The position numbers were made by a program, and so were the translations under genes. DNA of 64,000 nt, from the NCBI GenBank assembly GCA_947446645.1, contig CANFHA010000012.1, positions 62,001 to 126,000 of the forward strand, in the 5' to 3' direction. Under the pieces are notes generated by a model. It was not told the DNA's origin. It saw only the letters and a list, made by a program, of their open reading frames with translations, and did not search any database. Numbering within the stretch: position 1 is the first letter of the stretch; each line of letters starts with the position of its first letter. Positions 1 to 8,742 of this stretch are shown here, one piece after another. Origin of the DNA: Chitinophagaceae bacterium (GTDB lineage Bacteria; Bacteroidota; Bacteroidia; Chitinophagales; Chitinophagaceae).

Positions 1-799
1 TATTGGTGACGGTGGACCGGGTTGCGCTATATAAATCGTTTGCATAGGCTGTTGGTATCGTTTTCCGGTCGCTGTATGTGGGGTCTGATAGCTCACCGGC
101 CGTATCTATTGTCCCGCCGTTCTCGTCGTGCTGTTCTTTATTATACACCAGCCCGGCATAAAGGGTGTAATGCTTGTCCAGGCTTTTGAAATTGGTACTC
201 AGGCAGGCATTGTCATGGTTATTACGCTGGATCTTGAAAAAGCCGGGTGAGTTAGTTTTATGATATTCTACGGCAAAGTTCCAGTTGGGGCGTATGCTCT
301 GGGTATGCATGATGCCGGCAGTCTGTTCCAGCTTGGAGCCCAGTTGATAGTTGAATATAGAGTATGGGCGTGTAGTACTGTAAAAGGCAAGACTATCTGC
401 ATTGAACCTGTAAATATCAAAAATGTGGTATCCCAGGGTAGGACCTACCCGGTCTTCAGGCGTGAATAATAAATTGTTTGCGGGGCTGCCAAGGTTGCCA
501 AGGTCGGTATACCATGACTTGGTAAAGGGTGATCGCTGAAAAGTATGCAGTGACGTGTCCGGGTATCCTATTCGGCCGGAATTCAGTTTTTCGTAGGTGA
601 TCTTAGCTTCTTCATCCCGCCACTTGGTAGTGTTGGTTTTGTTGGCGTTGGTGTCCCGCTGTGGTGCATTGGCTATTGTATTCGGTTGTGCCGGATTACC
701 GCCTGACATTGATGACTGGGCAAGCAGCGTATGCCCGCAAAACAGCAGGCATATGAGCAGCGTAATTTTTGCAGCTTTTGGGTATGATCTATTTATCAA
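1..799 (-). CDS. Putative Porin_10-type outer-membrane porin (5' part, runs off left edge)
   Basis: The minus strand is open from 799 to the window edge, so only about 266 N-terminal residues are visible. The likely start is TTG at 799-797, because an in-frame TAA lies immediately before it and the first 28 codons make a clear signal peptide (basic start, hydrophobic core, ending LLAQ). An Asn/Thr/Pro-rich linker follows, then aromatic-rich sequence with DTSLHTFQRS and YQLGSKLEQ stretches typical of the Bacteroidota putative porin family (PF14121), expected to form an outer-membrane beta-barrel. The C-terminal barrel is outside the window. The family call rests on resemblance alone; solute specificity cannot be read. 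Confidence 0.72.
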   Translation of the reverse strand, partial: MINRSYPKAAKITLLICLLFCGHTLLAQSSMSGGNPAQPNTIANAPQRDTNANKTNTTKWRDEEAKITYEKLNSGRIGYPDTSLHTFQRSPFTKSWYTDLGNLGSPANNLLFTPEDRVGPTLGYHIFDIYRFNADSLAFYSTTRPYSIFNYQLGSKLEQTAGIMHTQSIRPNWNFAVEYHKTNSPGFFKIQRNNHDNACLSTNFKSLDKHYTLYAGLVYNKEQHDENGGTIDTAGELSDPTYSDRKTIPTAYANDLYSATRSTVTN

Positions 800-835
800 T
801 TAATGCTATGTTGAACTGTGCCTGCAAAAGAGAGG

Positions 836-870
836 CAAAGTTAACTGTGTTAAAGTTAAAATAAGACAAA
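836..870 (-). promoter_or_regulatory. Candidate Bacteroidota promoter for the porin gene
   Basis: Read on the minus strand, TAACTTTG (843-836) is an exact match to the -7 consensus TAnnTTTG, and TTTG lies at 870-867. The 23-nt spacer is a little longer than the usual 19-21 nt. It sits about 36 nt upstream of the TTG start. Confidence 0.5.
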
Positions 871-934
871 AAGGATAAGCGTTAAGTCCGGCAATTGCAG
901 GGCTAACATTCGCTACTGATATCCACGCCGCTTT

Positions 935-1753
935 CTAGAGGCGCTTTACCAACTCTTCTACCAGTCCGGCCATTTTTGGAGCAGCTGCATTGGCCGCTTC
1001 CAGCACTTCTTCGTGGGTAATGGTGATCGGCACATCGCTGATACCTATGTCTGTGATAACACTGATGGCAAATACCCGCATGCTGGCATGGCGCGCTACG
1101 ATCACTTCGGCCACTGTGCTCATTCCTACGGCATCTCCGCCCATTATGTGCAGCATCCTGTATTCTGCCGGTGTTTCAAAGGTGGGTCCCTGCAGGCCTA
1201 TGTAAACTCCGGTACGAACGTTCACTCCCTGTTCTGCCGCTATTTCTTTAGCCAGCGTTATAAGCTTAGGGTCATATGCCTGGCTCATATCTGGGAAACG
1301 GGTGCCCAGGCGCTCGTCATTAGGGCCACGTAAGGGATGCTCAGGGCAAATATTGATATGGTCTTTAAGGATCATCAGATCCCCGATCTTAAAAGTTGAA
1401 TTCATTCCGCCCGATGCGTTGGATACGATCACGGTCTCTACACCAAGCGCCTTCATAATGCGCACCGGAAAAGTGACCTCCTCCATGCTATAGCCCTCAT
1501 AATAATGGAAACGGCCTGCCATCAGCATTACATTGCATTCGCCTATTTTACCAAAAATAAGTTTGCCTGAGTGCCCCTCTACGGTAGATACCGGGAAATT
1601 AGGTATCTCAGCATAAGGGATAGCTGTTTCTTTATCAATAATATCTACCAGCCCGCCCAGGCCGCTGCCCAATATGATGCCTACTTTGGGGTTAGTGGTG
1701 ATTTTAGCCTGTATGAATGCGCTGGTTACCTGTATCTTGTCGTATAAAGTCAT
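935..1753 (-). CDS. Purine nucleoside phosphorylase (trimeric PNP family)
   Basis: Phosphorolysis of purine nucleosides to base plus (deoxy)ribose-1-phosphate in cytosolic purine salvage. The 272 residues match the trimeric PNP family length. Family motifs are present in order: GSGLG, GHSG in the phosphate site, RFHYYEG, NASGG, GLQGPTFETPAEYRM and GMSTVAE. Position 235 (VITDIG) is Asp where human and many bacterial enzymes have the base-reading Asn. The frame is open 12 codons further upstream, but the ATG at 1753 gives the usual N-terminus (MTLYDKIQ). It lies downstream of a membrane protein on the same strand and upstream of the porin; no operon is obvious. Confidence 0.92.
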   Translation of the reverse strand: MTLYDKIQVTSAFIQAKITTNPKVGIILGSGLGGLVDIIDKETAIPYAEIPNFPVSTVEGHSGKLIFGKIGECNVMLMAGRFHYYEGYSMEEVTFPVRIMKALGVETVIVSNASGGMNSTFKIGDLMILKDHINICPEHPLRGPNDERLGTRFPDMSQAYDPKLITLAKEIAAEQGVNVRTGVYIGLQGPTFETPAEYRMLHIMGGDAVGMSTVAEVIVARHASMRVFAISVITDIGISDVPITITHEEVLEAANAAAPKMAGLVEELVKRL

Positions 1754-1853
1754 TGCAGAAGAGAGATCGTTTGTGAAACAAAGGCGCAAGATAATGAATC
1801 AACCTTAGTTCATTATAGTAAACAATGTAAACGATCTATGAACAAACGCCCGA

Positions 1854-2465
1854 TCAGATATCAGAAGTTGGAACCACGCTATAGGCAGGCATTGATTCAT
1901 ATCCGGGGTTCATCACCTCATTTACCTGCACCTTCTGCCGGGTAGGTGTGGGGTTGGGTATGCTTATGCCCGAGAGGCCCAGCATGTGGCGCTGTTCCAG
2001 TGTGTCCTGTGCCGCCTTGCGCTCCAGGTGCTGCCCTACTATGGTTTTAATATCCTTGCCGGCTACATGCAGTATGTCGTTCTTCAGGCGGATCTCGCGG
2101 GCCATGCGGCCAATGATGAATATAAGCACCACGCTGATAGCGGTGACCCCATATACGGCGAGAATAAAGTAAATGAGATTTTCGTTGCCTGCTTTATTAC
2201 GGATATCGGCATTGTAAAAAATTTCTCCCATCACGCTGAACGGATAGATCATGTGCATAAAACCGAGGAATGCCACGCCGCCCAGGCTTACGATATAACA
2301 GCTTATTTCAGAAATAATTAAGGTGCCGCTGCTTAGCAGCCTTTGGGCTGCCGGTTTTCTGAGCGAGGTTGCAAGAGGGTCCAGCAGTTCTATCTGGTCA
2401 TTGATCATTATTCTTTCTTCCCTGAATTCCTGCAACAGGTCATCTTTAAGGGTGGTTAATGCCAT
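1854..2465 (-). CDS. Hypothetical two-helix membrane protein
   Basis: No family recognised. The 203 residues have a charged N-terminal segment (about 1-45), two hydrophobic helices (about 46-78 and 98-120), a basic amphipathic stretch, and a Pro-rich polar tail (about 165-203). The most likely topology puts both termini in the cytoplasm. It is transcribed divergently from the ArsR regulator at 2611, about 145 nt away, so the two could share a control region. Coding statistics (basic/acidic balance, an uninterrupted frame, clear transmembrane pattern) support a real gene; the function is unknown. Confidence 0.7.
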   Translation of the reverse strand: MALTTLKDDLLQEFREERIMINDQIELLDPLATSLRKPAAQRLLSSGTLIISEISCYIVSLGGVAFLGFMHMIYPFSVMGEIFYNADIRNKAGNENLIYFILAVYGVTAISVVLIFIIGRMAREIRLKNDILHVAGKDIKTIVGQHLERKAAQDTLEQRHMLGLSGISIPNPTPTRQKVQVNEVMNPGYESMPAYSVVPTSDI

Positions 2466-2597
2466 TCGTAAAGATTATTTGTTGTAAATATAATCTTCGT
2501 ATAAGGCGTATGCTAATAGTAAGTATCCACAGGTGTTAATAACGTGGGTATATCGAGCTTTAACACGCAATCTGACACGCAAAAAATAAATTATCTA

Positions 2598-2605
2598 TAC
2601 ATTTG
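2598..2605 (+). promoter_or_regulatory. -7 promoter box (TACATTTG) of the ArsR-type regulator
   Basis: Exact match to TAnnTTTG. Only five bases separate it from the ATG at 2611, so transcription would begin at or very near the start codon (leaderless or ultra-short leader). No good -33 TTTG was seen. Confidence 0.45.
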
Positions 2606-2610
2606 CATTA

Positions 2611-2886
2611 ATGGATGTGAAAAAAATAGAACGAATTGCAAAAGCACTGGGTGATCCATACCGGCTGAAGATCATTGAAGCCATTAAGAAAAACGACGGA
2701 TGGATGCAATGTGGGTGTATCACAGATATGCTCACTATCGCACAGTCTACCATTTCCCACCACTTAAAGCAATTGGTAGATGCTGATCTGCTCATTGCCG
2801 AGAAAGACGGACGTAATGTGCGGTATATCATCAACAAGGCCACATTCGACGAATACACGAAATTTTTAACCTTGTTCGCAAATTAA
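2611..2886 (+). CDS. ArsR/SmtB-family winged-helix transcriptional regulator
   Basis: A 91-residue single-domain DNA-binding protein. The N-terminus (IAKALGDPYRLKIIEAI) is the classic ArsR helix 1-2, followed by the recognition region (QSTISHHLKQLVDADLL) and a beta-wing (EKDGRNVRYII). Cys34 and Cys36 (CGC) precede the recognition helix. This resembles metal- or thiol-sensing positions in some ArsR members, but the full ELCVCD motif is absent, so a metal ligand is not established. It lies 149 nt upstream of a short-chain dehydrogenase on the same strand, and the gap carries five AAATCGA-type half-sites, suggesting control of itself and/or that enzyme. Confidence 0.88.
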   Translation: MDVKKIERIAKALGDPYRLKIIEAIKKNDGWMQCGCITDMLTIAQSTISHHLKQLVDADLLIAEKDGRNVRYIINKATFDEYTKFLTLFAN

Positions 2887-2900
2887 AAAAATGAAAAAAT

Positions 2901-3010
2901 AAATCGAAATTATTCGATTTATCGATTTGTTCCGTAGCTTTACATCGCAAACAGGCGCGCAAATATTGCATAAATACAGGAAAATAAATCGATAAACTTA
3001 AATAAATCGA
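2901..3010 (+). promoter_or_regulatory. Cluster of AAATCGA motifs, putative ArsR operator region
   Basis: Five copies of AAATCGA or its complement TCGATTT occur at 2901-2907, 2914-2920, 2922-2928, 2986-2992 and 3004-3010. The first two form a perfect 7-bp inverted repeat with a 6-bp spacer. A near-consensus -7 box (TAGCTTTA, 2935-2942) lies directly downstream of the first three copies. The arrangement fits repressor sites overlapping the dehydrogenase promoter. Which protein binds is inferred from the adjacent regulator gene. Confidence 0.55.
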
Positions 3011-3035
3011 TCATTAATTAAAAAAATTAAACGAC

Positions 3036-3785
3036 ATGAAAAAACTAACAGACAAAGTAGCAGTAGTAACAGGCGGCAATAGCGGAATGGGGTTCTCTGC
3101 CGCAAAGCTATTTGCAGAGAACGGCGCTAAAGTTGCCATCACCGGGCGGAACAAAAAAACCGTGGATAGCGCGGCACAGGAAATAGGCGGCCACTCCATA
3201 GGCATAGTAAGTGATGTAGCTGACCTTAAAAATATTGACGCCCAGTACGACCAGGTCACTAAGCAGCTTGGTAAAATAGACGTGCTTGTAGTAAATGCCG
3301 GCATCTATATCGCTGGCCCCACAGCCGACTTTACCGAGGATATGTTTGACCAGGTAAGTGATGTTAACTTTAAAGGCGCATTCTTTACCATACAGCGCGC
3401 CTTGCCATACCTGAATGATGGTGCATCGGTAATCATAACCGGCTCTGCCGCAGCCGTAAAAGGGTTCCCTACCATTGCGGCTTATGCAGCTACCAAAGCC
3501 GCAGTCCGCTCTCTTGCCCGGAGTTTCTCTGCGGAATGGATAGACCGCAAAATAAGGGTTAATGTGCTCATTCCCGGCCCTATAGACACCCCCATATTCG
3601 ACAGGAACGGTATGTCGCAGGAAGAGACTGATAATACTAAGGCGCTCTATGCGTCATTGGTACCCGTAAAAAGAATGGGCACTTCAGATGAAGTTGCTGA
3701 AGGATTTTTATACCTCGCATCTGAAGACTCCCGGTTTATGGTAGGGGGTGAACTCATACTTGACGGAGGCGTGGCAACACTTTAG
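3036..3785 (+). CDS. Short-chain dehydrogenase/reductase (SDR)
   Basis: A 249-residue classical SDR, predicted cytosolic NAD(P)H-dependent oxidoreductase. The Rossmann motif TGGNSGMG is at residues 12-19, Asn87 of NAG is present, and the catalytic set is Ser137-Tyr150-Lys154. The Arg after beta-strand 2 (ITGRNKK) favours NADP(H). The C-terminus GGELILDGGVATL is typical of the FabG-like subgroup. Substrate cannot be read. Position behind an ArsR regulator and the AAATCGA cluster suggests an inducible gene. A strong terminator follows 15 nt after the stop. Confidence 0.9.
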   Translation: MKKLTDKVAVVTGGNSGMGFSAAKLFAENGAKVAITGRNKKTVDSAAQEIGGHSIGIVSDVADLKNIDAQYDQVTKQLGKIDVLVVNAGIYIAGPTADFTEDMFDQVSDVNFKGAFFTIQRALPYLNDGASVIITGSAAAVKGFPTIAAYAATKAAVRSLARSFSAEWIDRKIRVNVLIPGPIDTPIFDRNGMSQEETDNTKALYASLVPVKRMGTSDEVAEGFLYLASEDSRFMVGGELILDGGVATL

Positions 3786-3800
3786 GAAAAATACAATCAA

Positions 3801-3831
3801 AGAGCAGGCTGAAAGAACGGCCTGCTCTTTT
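3801..3831 (+). terminator. Rho-independent terminator after the SDR gene
   Basis: A perfect 9-bp stem AGAGCAGGC / GCCTGCTCT (3801-3809 and 3820-3828) with a 10-nt loop is followed by a run of T. Confidence 0.88.
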
Positions 3832-3843
3832 AAAACTCAATAT

Positions 3844-4068
3844 ATGAACATACAATCACCATTTACTTTTATAAGCGGCTTGGTAAAGCAAATTTCCTGC
3901 AGCTGGACGACCAACAAAACATGCGACACCGTTGTTGAAAAGAAGACAATTTCGTTTGAGGTGGTTCATGAACCAATGCCGGTAACAAAGACTAAAGAAA
4001 ACACGAAGCAGATACTGCACATCCCTATGGATACGTCGTACGCCAACGACTATTCCAGCACCTATTAA
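3844..4068 (+). CDS. Doubtful small ORF (74 codons)
   Basis: Starting from the first ATG after the SDR terminator, this frame encodes 74 polar residues with no signal peptide, transmembrane helix or recognised motif. The longer frame that enters from inside the SDR gene is certainly not real upstream of the terminator. No promoter box was found, and the opposite strand is open over almost the same interval, so this may be chance or the remnant of a gene. Kept only because the surrounding 600 bp are otherwise empty. Confidence 0.2.
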   Translation: MNIQSPFTFISGLVKQISCSWTTNKTCDTVVEKKTISFEVVHEPMPVTKTKENTKQILHIPMDTSYANDYSSTY

Positions 4069-4349
4069 GATGGCCACTTACGAAGCTGATGCTCAAAAAT
4101 GTGGGTATCTTTTTTCAGAACACCCTCTTTTGGTACAGTAATTGCGGCCTTATTAACACCAGAGCGGGAACGCGGATGCATCCATTTTGGCAGCTTCGGC
4201 AAACATTCTCGACGATTTAGACGATTTTTTTTTTGAGAAGGGGCACATAGATTATTATTCTATACTATTTGCGCGTTTTTTTAAACACGCCTCCCTATTT
4301 GTTCTGAACGCGGGAACCTACAGACAGCACACACATCTTTTAAAGTACG
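4069..4349. other. Intergenic stretch without a recognised gene
   Basis: No convincing coding frame, RNA gene or repeat was seen. It holds several T-rich tracts, including a run of about nine T near 4226-4234. With the doubtful ORF at 3844-4068 it forms the poorest-coding part of the window and could contain decayed sequence. Confidence 0.4.
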
Positions 4350-4357
4350 TACCTTTG
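4350..4357 (+). promoter_or_regulatory. -7 promoter box (TACCTTTG) upstream of prfC
   Basis: Exact TAnnTTTG match 65 nt upstream of the prfC start codon; no clear TTTG at the -33 position. Confidence 0.4.
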
Positions 4358-4422
4358 CAGACTTTTAGAAAATGCTGCCCGCCTTGGCGATTTGGCCTTT
4401 CTAACTACACTTTTACTGCAAA

Positions 4423-6018
4423 ATGAAATACGACAAAGAAATATCGCTGCGCCGCACATTTGCCATTATCTCGCACCCGGATGCCGGTAAGACCACGCTT
4501 ACAGAAAAGTTGCTGCTGTTTGGCGGCGCTATACAGGTAGCAGGCGCGGTGAAAAGCAATAAGATAAAGAAGCACGCTACCAGCGACTTTATGGAAATAG
4601 AGCGGCAGAGGGGTATCTCTGTGGCTACCTCTGTAATGAGCTTTGAATATAACAAAACACTCATAAACCTGCTCGACACCCCGGGTCACAAGGACTTTGC
4701 TGAGGATACCTATCGCACACTTACTGCTGTAGACAGTGTAATACTGGTGATAGACAGTGTAAATGGAGTAGAAGAGCAGACCCGCAAACTGGTAGAGGTG
4801 TGCCGTATGCGCGATACACCCATCATTGTCTTCGTAAATAAGATGGACCGGGATGGTAAGTACCCGTTCGACCTGATGGACGAAATAGAGAAGGAGCTGA
4901 AGATATCACTGCACCCGCTTTCCTGGCCTATAAACATGGGCAAGGAGTTTAAGGGAGTATACAATCTGCACGACAGCAGCCTGAACCTGTTTACCGCCAG
5001 CCAGAAATCGACTGAGGAAAATACGATACCTATCAATGATTTGAATGATAAGTTACTGGATGAAAAAGTAGGCGAGCGCGACGCCAACCAGCTGCGCGAG
5101 GATGTGGAATTGCTGCAGGGGGTATATGGCGCGCTCGATGAACAGAAATACCTGGAAGGTAAAATTGCCCCTGTGTTCTTTGGCAGTGCGGTGAATAACT
5201 TTGGCGTTAAGGAGCTGCTGGACACATTCATACGTATAGCACCGCAGCCCCAGGGCCGCAGCACAGATAAGCGTTTTGTGGCGCCGGATGAAGATAAGTT
5301 TACCGGTTTCATATTTAAGATACATGCCAACCTCGATCCCCGCCACCGCGACCGTATCGCATTTCTGCGCGTATGTTCCGGGCGTTTTGCGCGCAATACA
5401 TTTTACAAGCACACCCGGCTCGAAAAAGATGTGCGCTTCAGCAATCCCTATTCCTTTATGGCCCGTGAAAAGGACGTGATAGAAGAGGCATTTCCGGGCG
5501 ATGTGGTTGGTCTGTTTGATACAGGCACGTTTAAGATCGGCGATACCCTTACTGAGGGCGAAGTAATGCAGTTCACAGGTATTCCTACCTTCTCTCCCGA
5601 GATATTCAAGGAGCTGGTGAACAAAGACCCGATGAAGACCAAGCAGATGGAAAAGGGTGTGCGCCAGCTTACAGATGAAGGTGTAGCCCAGCTGTTTACC
5701 CAGCATGGTGGCAACCGCAAGATAATAGGCTGCGTGGGTGAGCTTCAGTTTGAGGTGATACAATACCGCCTGCTGCAGGAGTATGGCGCGTCCTGCTCAT
5801 TTGTGCCACTATCATTCTACAAAGCCTGCTGGATAACCGGGGATAAGAAGGCCATAGAAGACTTTGCACGCTTTAAGCAGAGCAATATAATGGAGGATAA
5901 AGACGGTAACCTGGTATACCTGGCGCAGAGTGAATGGTTCCTGAATACAGAGCGGCAGAACAACCCGGCTATCGAGTTCCATTTTACCTCCGAGTTCAAG
6001 ACGGCCACTGCGAAATAG
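4423..6018 (+). CDS. prfC: Peptide chain release factor 3 (RF3)
   Basis: A translational GTPase that removes RF1/RF2 from the ribosome after peptide release. Length 531 is normal for RF3. G-motifs are clear: P-loop HPDAGKTT (18-25), DTPGH (85-89) and NKMD (139-142). RF3-type features include the N-terminal [21 protein letters not shown] context, the RQRGISV switch-I segment and the C-terminal domain with QFEVIQYRL. It is followed 72 nt later by an unrelated acyltransferase-like gene. Long open frames on the opposite strand inside this gene are shadows of its codon usage. Confidence 0.97.
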   Translation: MKYDKEISLRRTFAIISHPDAGKTTLTEKLLLFGGAIQVAGAVKSNKIKKHATSDFMEIERQRGISVATSVMSFEYNKTLINLLDTPGHKDFAEDTYRTLTAVDSVILVIDSVNGVEEQTRKLVEVCRMRDTPIIVFVNKMDRDGKYPFDLMDEIEKELKISLHPLSWPINMGKEFKGVYNLHDSSLNLFTASQKSTEENTIPINDLNDKLLDEKVGERDANQLREDVELLQGVYGALDEQKYLEGKIAPVFFGSAVNNFGVKELLDTFIRIAPQPQGRSTDKRFVAPDEDKFTGFIFKIHANLDPRHRDRIAFLRVCSGRFARNTFYKHTRLEKDVRFSNPYSFMAREKDVIEEAFPGDVVGLFDTGTFKIGDTLTEGEVMQFTGIPTFSPEIFKELVNKDPMKTKQMEKGVRQLTDEGVAQLFTQHGGNRKIIGCVGELQFEVIQYRLLQEYGASCSFVPLSFYKACWITGDKKAIEDFARFKQSNIMEDKDGNLVYLAQSEWFLNTERQNNPAIEFHFTSEFKTATAK

Positions 6019-6090
6019 TGTTATTTCACGCTCTATAGCGTTATAAACGGCATCAATATATTTTCTGCTATTTTTGGATAAAACAGTTTA

Positions 6091-7371
6091 ATGAGTGGTA
6101 CAAACACCATAGCACTACAGCGAGGTTCCAGCTACGACGATTGCCTTTTAGGCTCTTGTTTAAAAAAGATGTTTAAGGGCTATGTAAAGAGCGGTGCGGG
6201 CACAGGCTACATCATCAGCAGTGAGGTGGCAGAGGTAAGGAAAGAGCTGGAGCAACTGAACGGAGGAAGCCCGCTGGAGTTATCGTTTGCCTACTTGTCG
6301 GCCATGGAGAGCACTATGCCGCATGCCGGGTTTAGGTATGTCATTGTACATGAGAACAACAGGCCGCTGGTGTTTGGCTACTTCCAGGTGTTTACACTTA
6401 CCTCTAAGAATTTCAGGCTTAAGACAGATAAGAAGTTTGTGAAAGGCATTATAAACCTCTTCCTGGATCTGAAAAAGGCGAAGGTGCTAATGGCGGGCAA
6501 TGCCTTGCGCAATGAGACCCCTTGCTATTGTTATGACCGCTCTGTAATTAACGATGAGCTGGCAACAGAGATGATAGCCTCAGCAGCAGAGAAGATAGCT
6601 GCGGATGAGCACATGACGGCTGTGCTGCTTAAGGATATACCCTTTACTGACCACGCTAATATATGGCTGCTAAAACAGGATTACCATGCACCTATGACAG
6701 ATCAGCAGATGGTGCTGACGATAGACCCTGCCTGGCATACACTTGCGGACTATGTGTCTGCACTTACGCGTAAGTACAAAGCGAGGGCAAATAAGGTGCT
6801 GGCACTACGTGAAGGCCTGCGCATAGAGCAGCTGGACGAAGCCGGTGTGGCGCACTATGCGCACCAGCTGAACCGCCTTTATAAGAATGTGGCCGACAGC
6901 CAGTCATTTGCCCTGACAACGGTAAGTGAGCGTCACTTTGCCAAAATGAAAGAAGTGTACGGCCCGGGTTTTGAAGTGCTTGGCTTTTTTGCTGAAAAAA
7001 AACTGGTCGGCTTTTATACGGCAATAGTGACAGACAATGTTTACGAGATCTATTACGCGGGTTTCGACTACGGGCTCAATGATCAGTACCAGATCTACTT
7101 CAATATCCTGTTCACTGGCGTAGAGCGCGCTGTGCAGCTGCAGAAACAACAGCTGAAACTTGGCAGAACAGCGTTTGACTCCAAGGCAAGCCTGGGCGCC
7201 AGGCCGGTGGAAATGAACTATCTCATAAAAACAGCCAACATTCCTGCGGCAGCGGTTACCTGGTTTGTAAACTACTTTTCCTCTATGGAGGATGCCAAGT
7301 GGAAGCTACGCGACCCGCTGAAGCAGCCTGCGGCTACCCCAGCTCAGGATAAAGCGGGAAGCCCGTCATAA
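6091..7371 (+). CDS. GNAT/FemAB-like acyltransferase family protein
   Basis: A 426-residue soluble protein. The second half (about 215-390) has the look of a GNAT-fold domain: [15 protein letters not shown], then [15 protein letters not shown] and [13 protein letters not shown], which resembles the PF13480-like, peptidoglycan-biosynthesis-associated acetyltransferases. No signal peptide is evident. The substrate is unknown; cell-wall or lipid acylation is only a family-level guess. The last 38 bp overlap the 3' end of glyA on the other strand, with the Pro/Ala-rich tail encoded in the overlap. Confidence 0.6.
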   Translation: MSGTNTIALQRGSSYDDCLLGSCLKKMFKGYVKSGAGTGYIISSEVAEVRKELEQLNGGSPLELSFAYLSAMESTMPHAGFRYVIVHENNRPLVFGYFQVFTLTSKNFRLKTDKKFVKGIINLFLDLKKAKVLMAGNALRNETPCYCYDRSVINDELATEMIASAAEKIAADEHMTAVLLKDIPFTDHANIWLLKQDYHAPMTDQQMVLTIDPAWHTLADYVSALTRKYKARANKVLALREGLRIEQLDEAGVAHYAHQLNRLYKNVADSQSFALTTVSERHFAKMKEVYGPGFEVLGFFAEKKLVGFYTAIVTDNVYEIYYAGFDYGLNDQYQIYFNILFTGVERAVQLQKQQLKLGRTAFDSKASLGARPVEMNYLIKTANIPAAAVTWFVNYFSSMEDAKWKLRDPLKQPAATPAQDKAGSPS

Positions 7372-8614
7372 ACTCGTTTACTTCTCCCTTTACTGTTTTG
7401 ATCAGTGTCTCATCATCAGGTGATATCAGCACACGATCCAGCCAGTTTACTATGGTCGGCATGTCTGTTTCCTTTAGTCCGCGTGTGGTCATGGCAGATA
7501 CACCAACACGGATACCCGAGGTAACGAATGGAGATTTGTCATCAAAAGGAACCATGTTCTTATTAATGGTAATATCAGCATGTACCAGGGTGTTCTCGGC
7601 TTTCTTACCGCTGATGTTCTTGTTGCGCAGGTCTATCAGCATCAGGTGGTTATCGGTGCCGCCGGATACTATGTCGTAGCCCTTATTGGTGAACGCTGTG
7701 GCCATTGCCTGTGCATTCGCAACGATCTGCTTACCATAAGCAAGGAAGTTATCGTGAAGAATTTCATAGAAGGAGACGGCCTTTGCGGCTATAACATGCT
7801 CCAGCGGACCACCCTGTGAGCCGGGGAATACGGCCAGGTCTATTAGCTGGCTCATCATGCGCACTTCACCCTTGGGGCCTTTGATACCCATGGGGTTCTC
7901 AAAGTCGGTGTTCATGAGGATGAGACCGCCGCGTGGGCCGCGAAGTGTTTTGTGTGTGGTAGTGGTAACAAAATGACAATCAGCGAACGGACTACGCAGT
8001 AAACCCTTGGCAATCAGGCCTGCCGGATGCGCAATGTCGGCCAGTACCAGGGCGCCTGCCTTATCGGCAATTGCGCGTATACGGGCATAGTCCCAATCGC
8101 GGCTATAGGCAGATGCACCGCATATAAGCAGCTTTGGCTTATGCTCCATGGCTTTGCGTTCCATGTCATCATAGTCCACCAGGCCGGTTTCTTTTACTAC
8201 GCCGTAATGTACTGCCTTATATAGTTTGCCGGAAAAGCTGACCGGAGAACCGTGTGTGAGGTGGCCGCCCATGCTGAGGTCCAGACCTAGAATGGTATCA
8301 CCAGGCTGCAGTACGGCCAGCATCACAGAAGCATTGGCCTGCGATCCGCTGTGCGGCTGCACATTTGCATAGCCCACGCCAAACATTTCTTTGGCCCGGT
8401 CTATGGCCAGCTGCTCACTTACATCTACTACCTCGCAGCCGCCGTAATAACGTTTGCCGGGATAGCCTTCCGCATATTTGTTGGTCATCACGCCACCCAT
8501 AGCCTGCATTACCTGCATACTTGTAAAGTTTTCTGAGGCTATAAGTTCCAGTCCGCGACGCTGGCGCAGCAGTTCTTCGTTGATCAAATCAAATATGGCG
8601 GTATCGCGTTGCAT
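7334..8614 (-). CDS. glyA: Serine hydroxymethyltransferase
   Basis: A PLP enzyme interconverting serine plus tetrahydrofolate with glycine plus methylene-tetrahydrofolate, the main one-carbon source. The 426 residues match the family. Motifs: ELIASENF (23-30), [15 protein letters not shown] (45-59), HSGSQAN (88-94), and the PLP lysine Lys222 in [15 protein letters not shown] near-consensus -7 box (TATCTTTA, 8637-8630) lies 15 nt before the ATG. The gene converges on the GNAT-like gene with a 38-bp 3' overlap. Confidence 0.97.
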   Translation of the reverse strand: MQRDTAIFDLINEELLRQRRGLELIASENFTSMQVMQAMGGVMTNKYAEGYPGKRYYGGCEVVDVSEQLAIDRAKEMFGVGYANVQPHSGSQANASVMLAVLQPGDTILGLDLSMGGHLTHGSPVSFSGKLYKAVHYGVVKETGLVDYDDMERKAMEHKPKLLICGASAYSRDWDYARIRAIADKAGALVLADIAHPAGLIAKGLLRSPFADCHFVTTTTHKTLRGPRGGLILMNTDFENPMGIKGPKGEVRMMSQLIDLAVFPGSQGGPLEHVIAAKAVSFYEILHDNFLAYGKQIVANAQAMATAFTNKGYDIVSGGTDNHLMLIDLRNKNISGKKAENTLVHADITINKNMVPFDDKSPFVTSGIRVGVSAMTTRGLKETDMPTIVNWLDRVLISPDDETLIKTVKGEVNEFMTGFPLYPELG

Positions 8615-8742
8615 TTTCTTATTTTTTGGTAAAGATAGTCCGAACCTTGATTCACTTGCTTAGATGATTTTCATGATATGGGAAAATTCAACGAGGTTAT
8701 ATAAAGCGGTTCCTACTAAATCGCTAAGTACCTCTAGTAAGC

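Noticed and set aside
1013-1333. Plus-strand frame of 106 codons
   Set aside because: Antisense to the purine nucleoside phosphorylase gene, whose motifs are unambiguous.
3748-4068. A 106-codon frame starting inside the SDR gene
   Set aside because: It runs through a strong terminator and its upstream part overlaps conserved SDR codons in another frame. Only the portion from 3844 is kept, at low confidence.
4710-5396. Long open frame of 228 codons on the minus strand
   Set aside because: It lies wholly inside prfC, which has strong motif support on the plus strand. Its product is Ser/Arg-rich and has no recognisable fold, as expected of a codon-usage shadow.
5053-5763. Another 236-codon minus-strand frame
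   Set aside because: Also inside prfC; no promoter, no domain, and amino acid composition is unlike a real protein.
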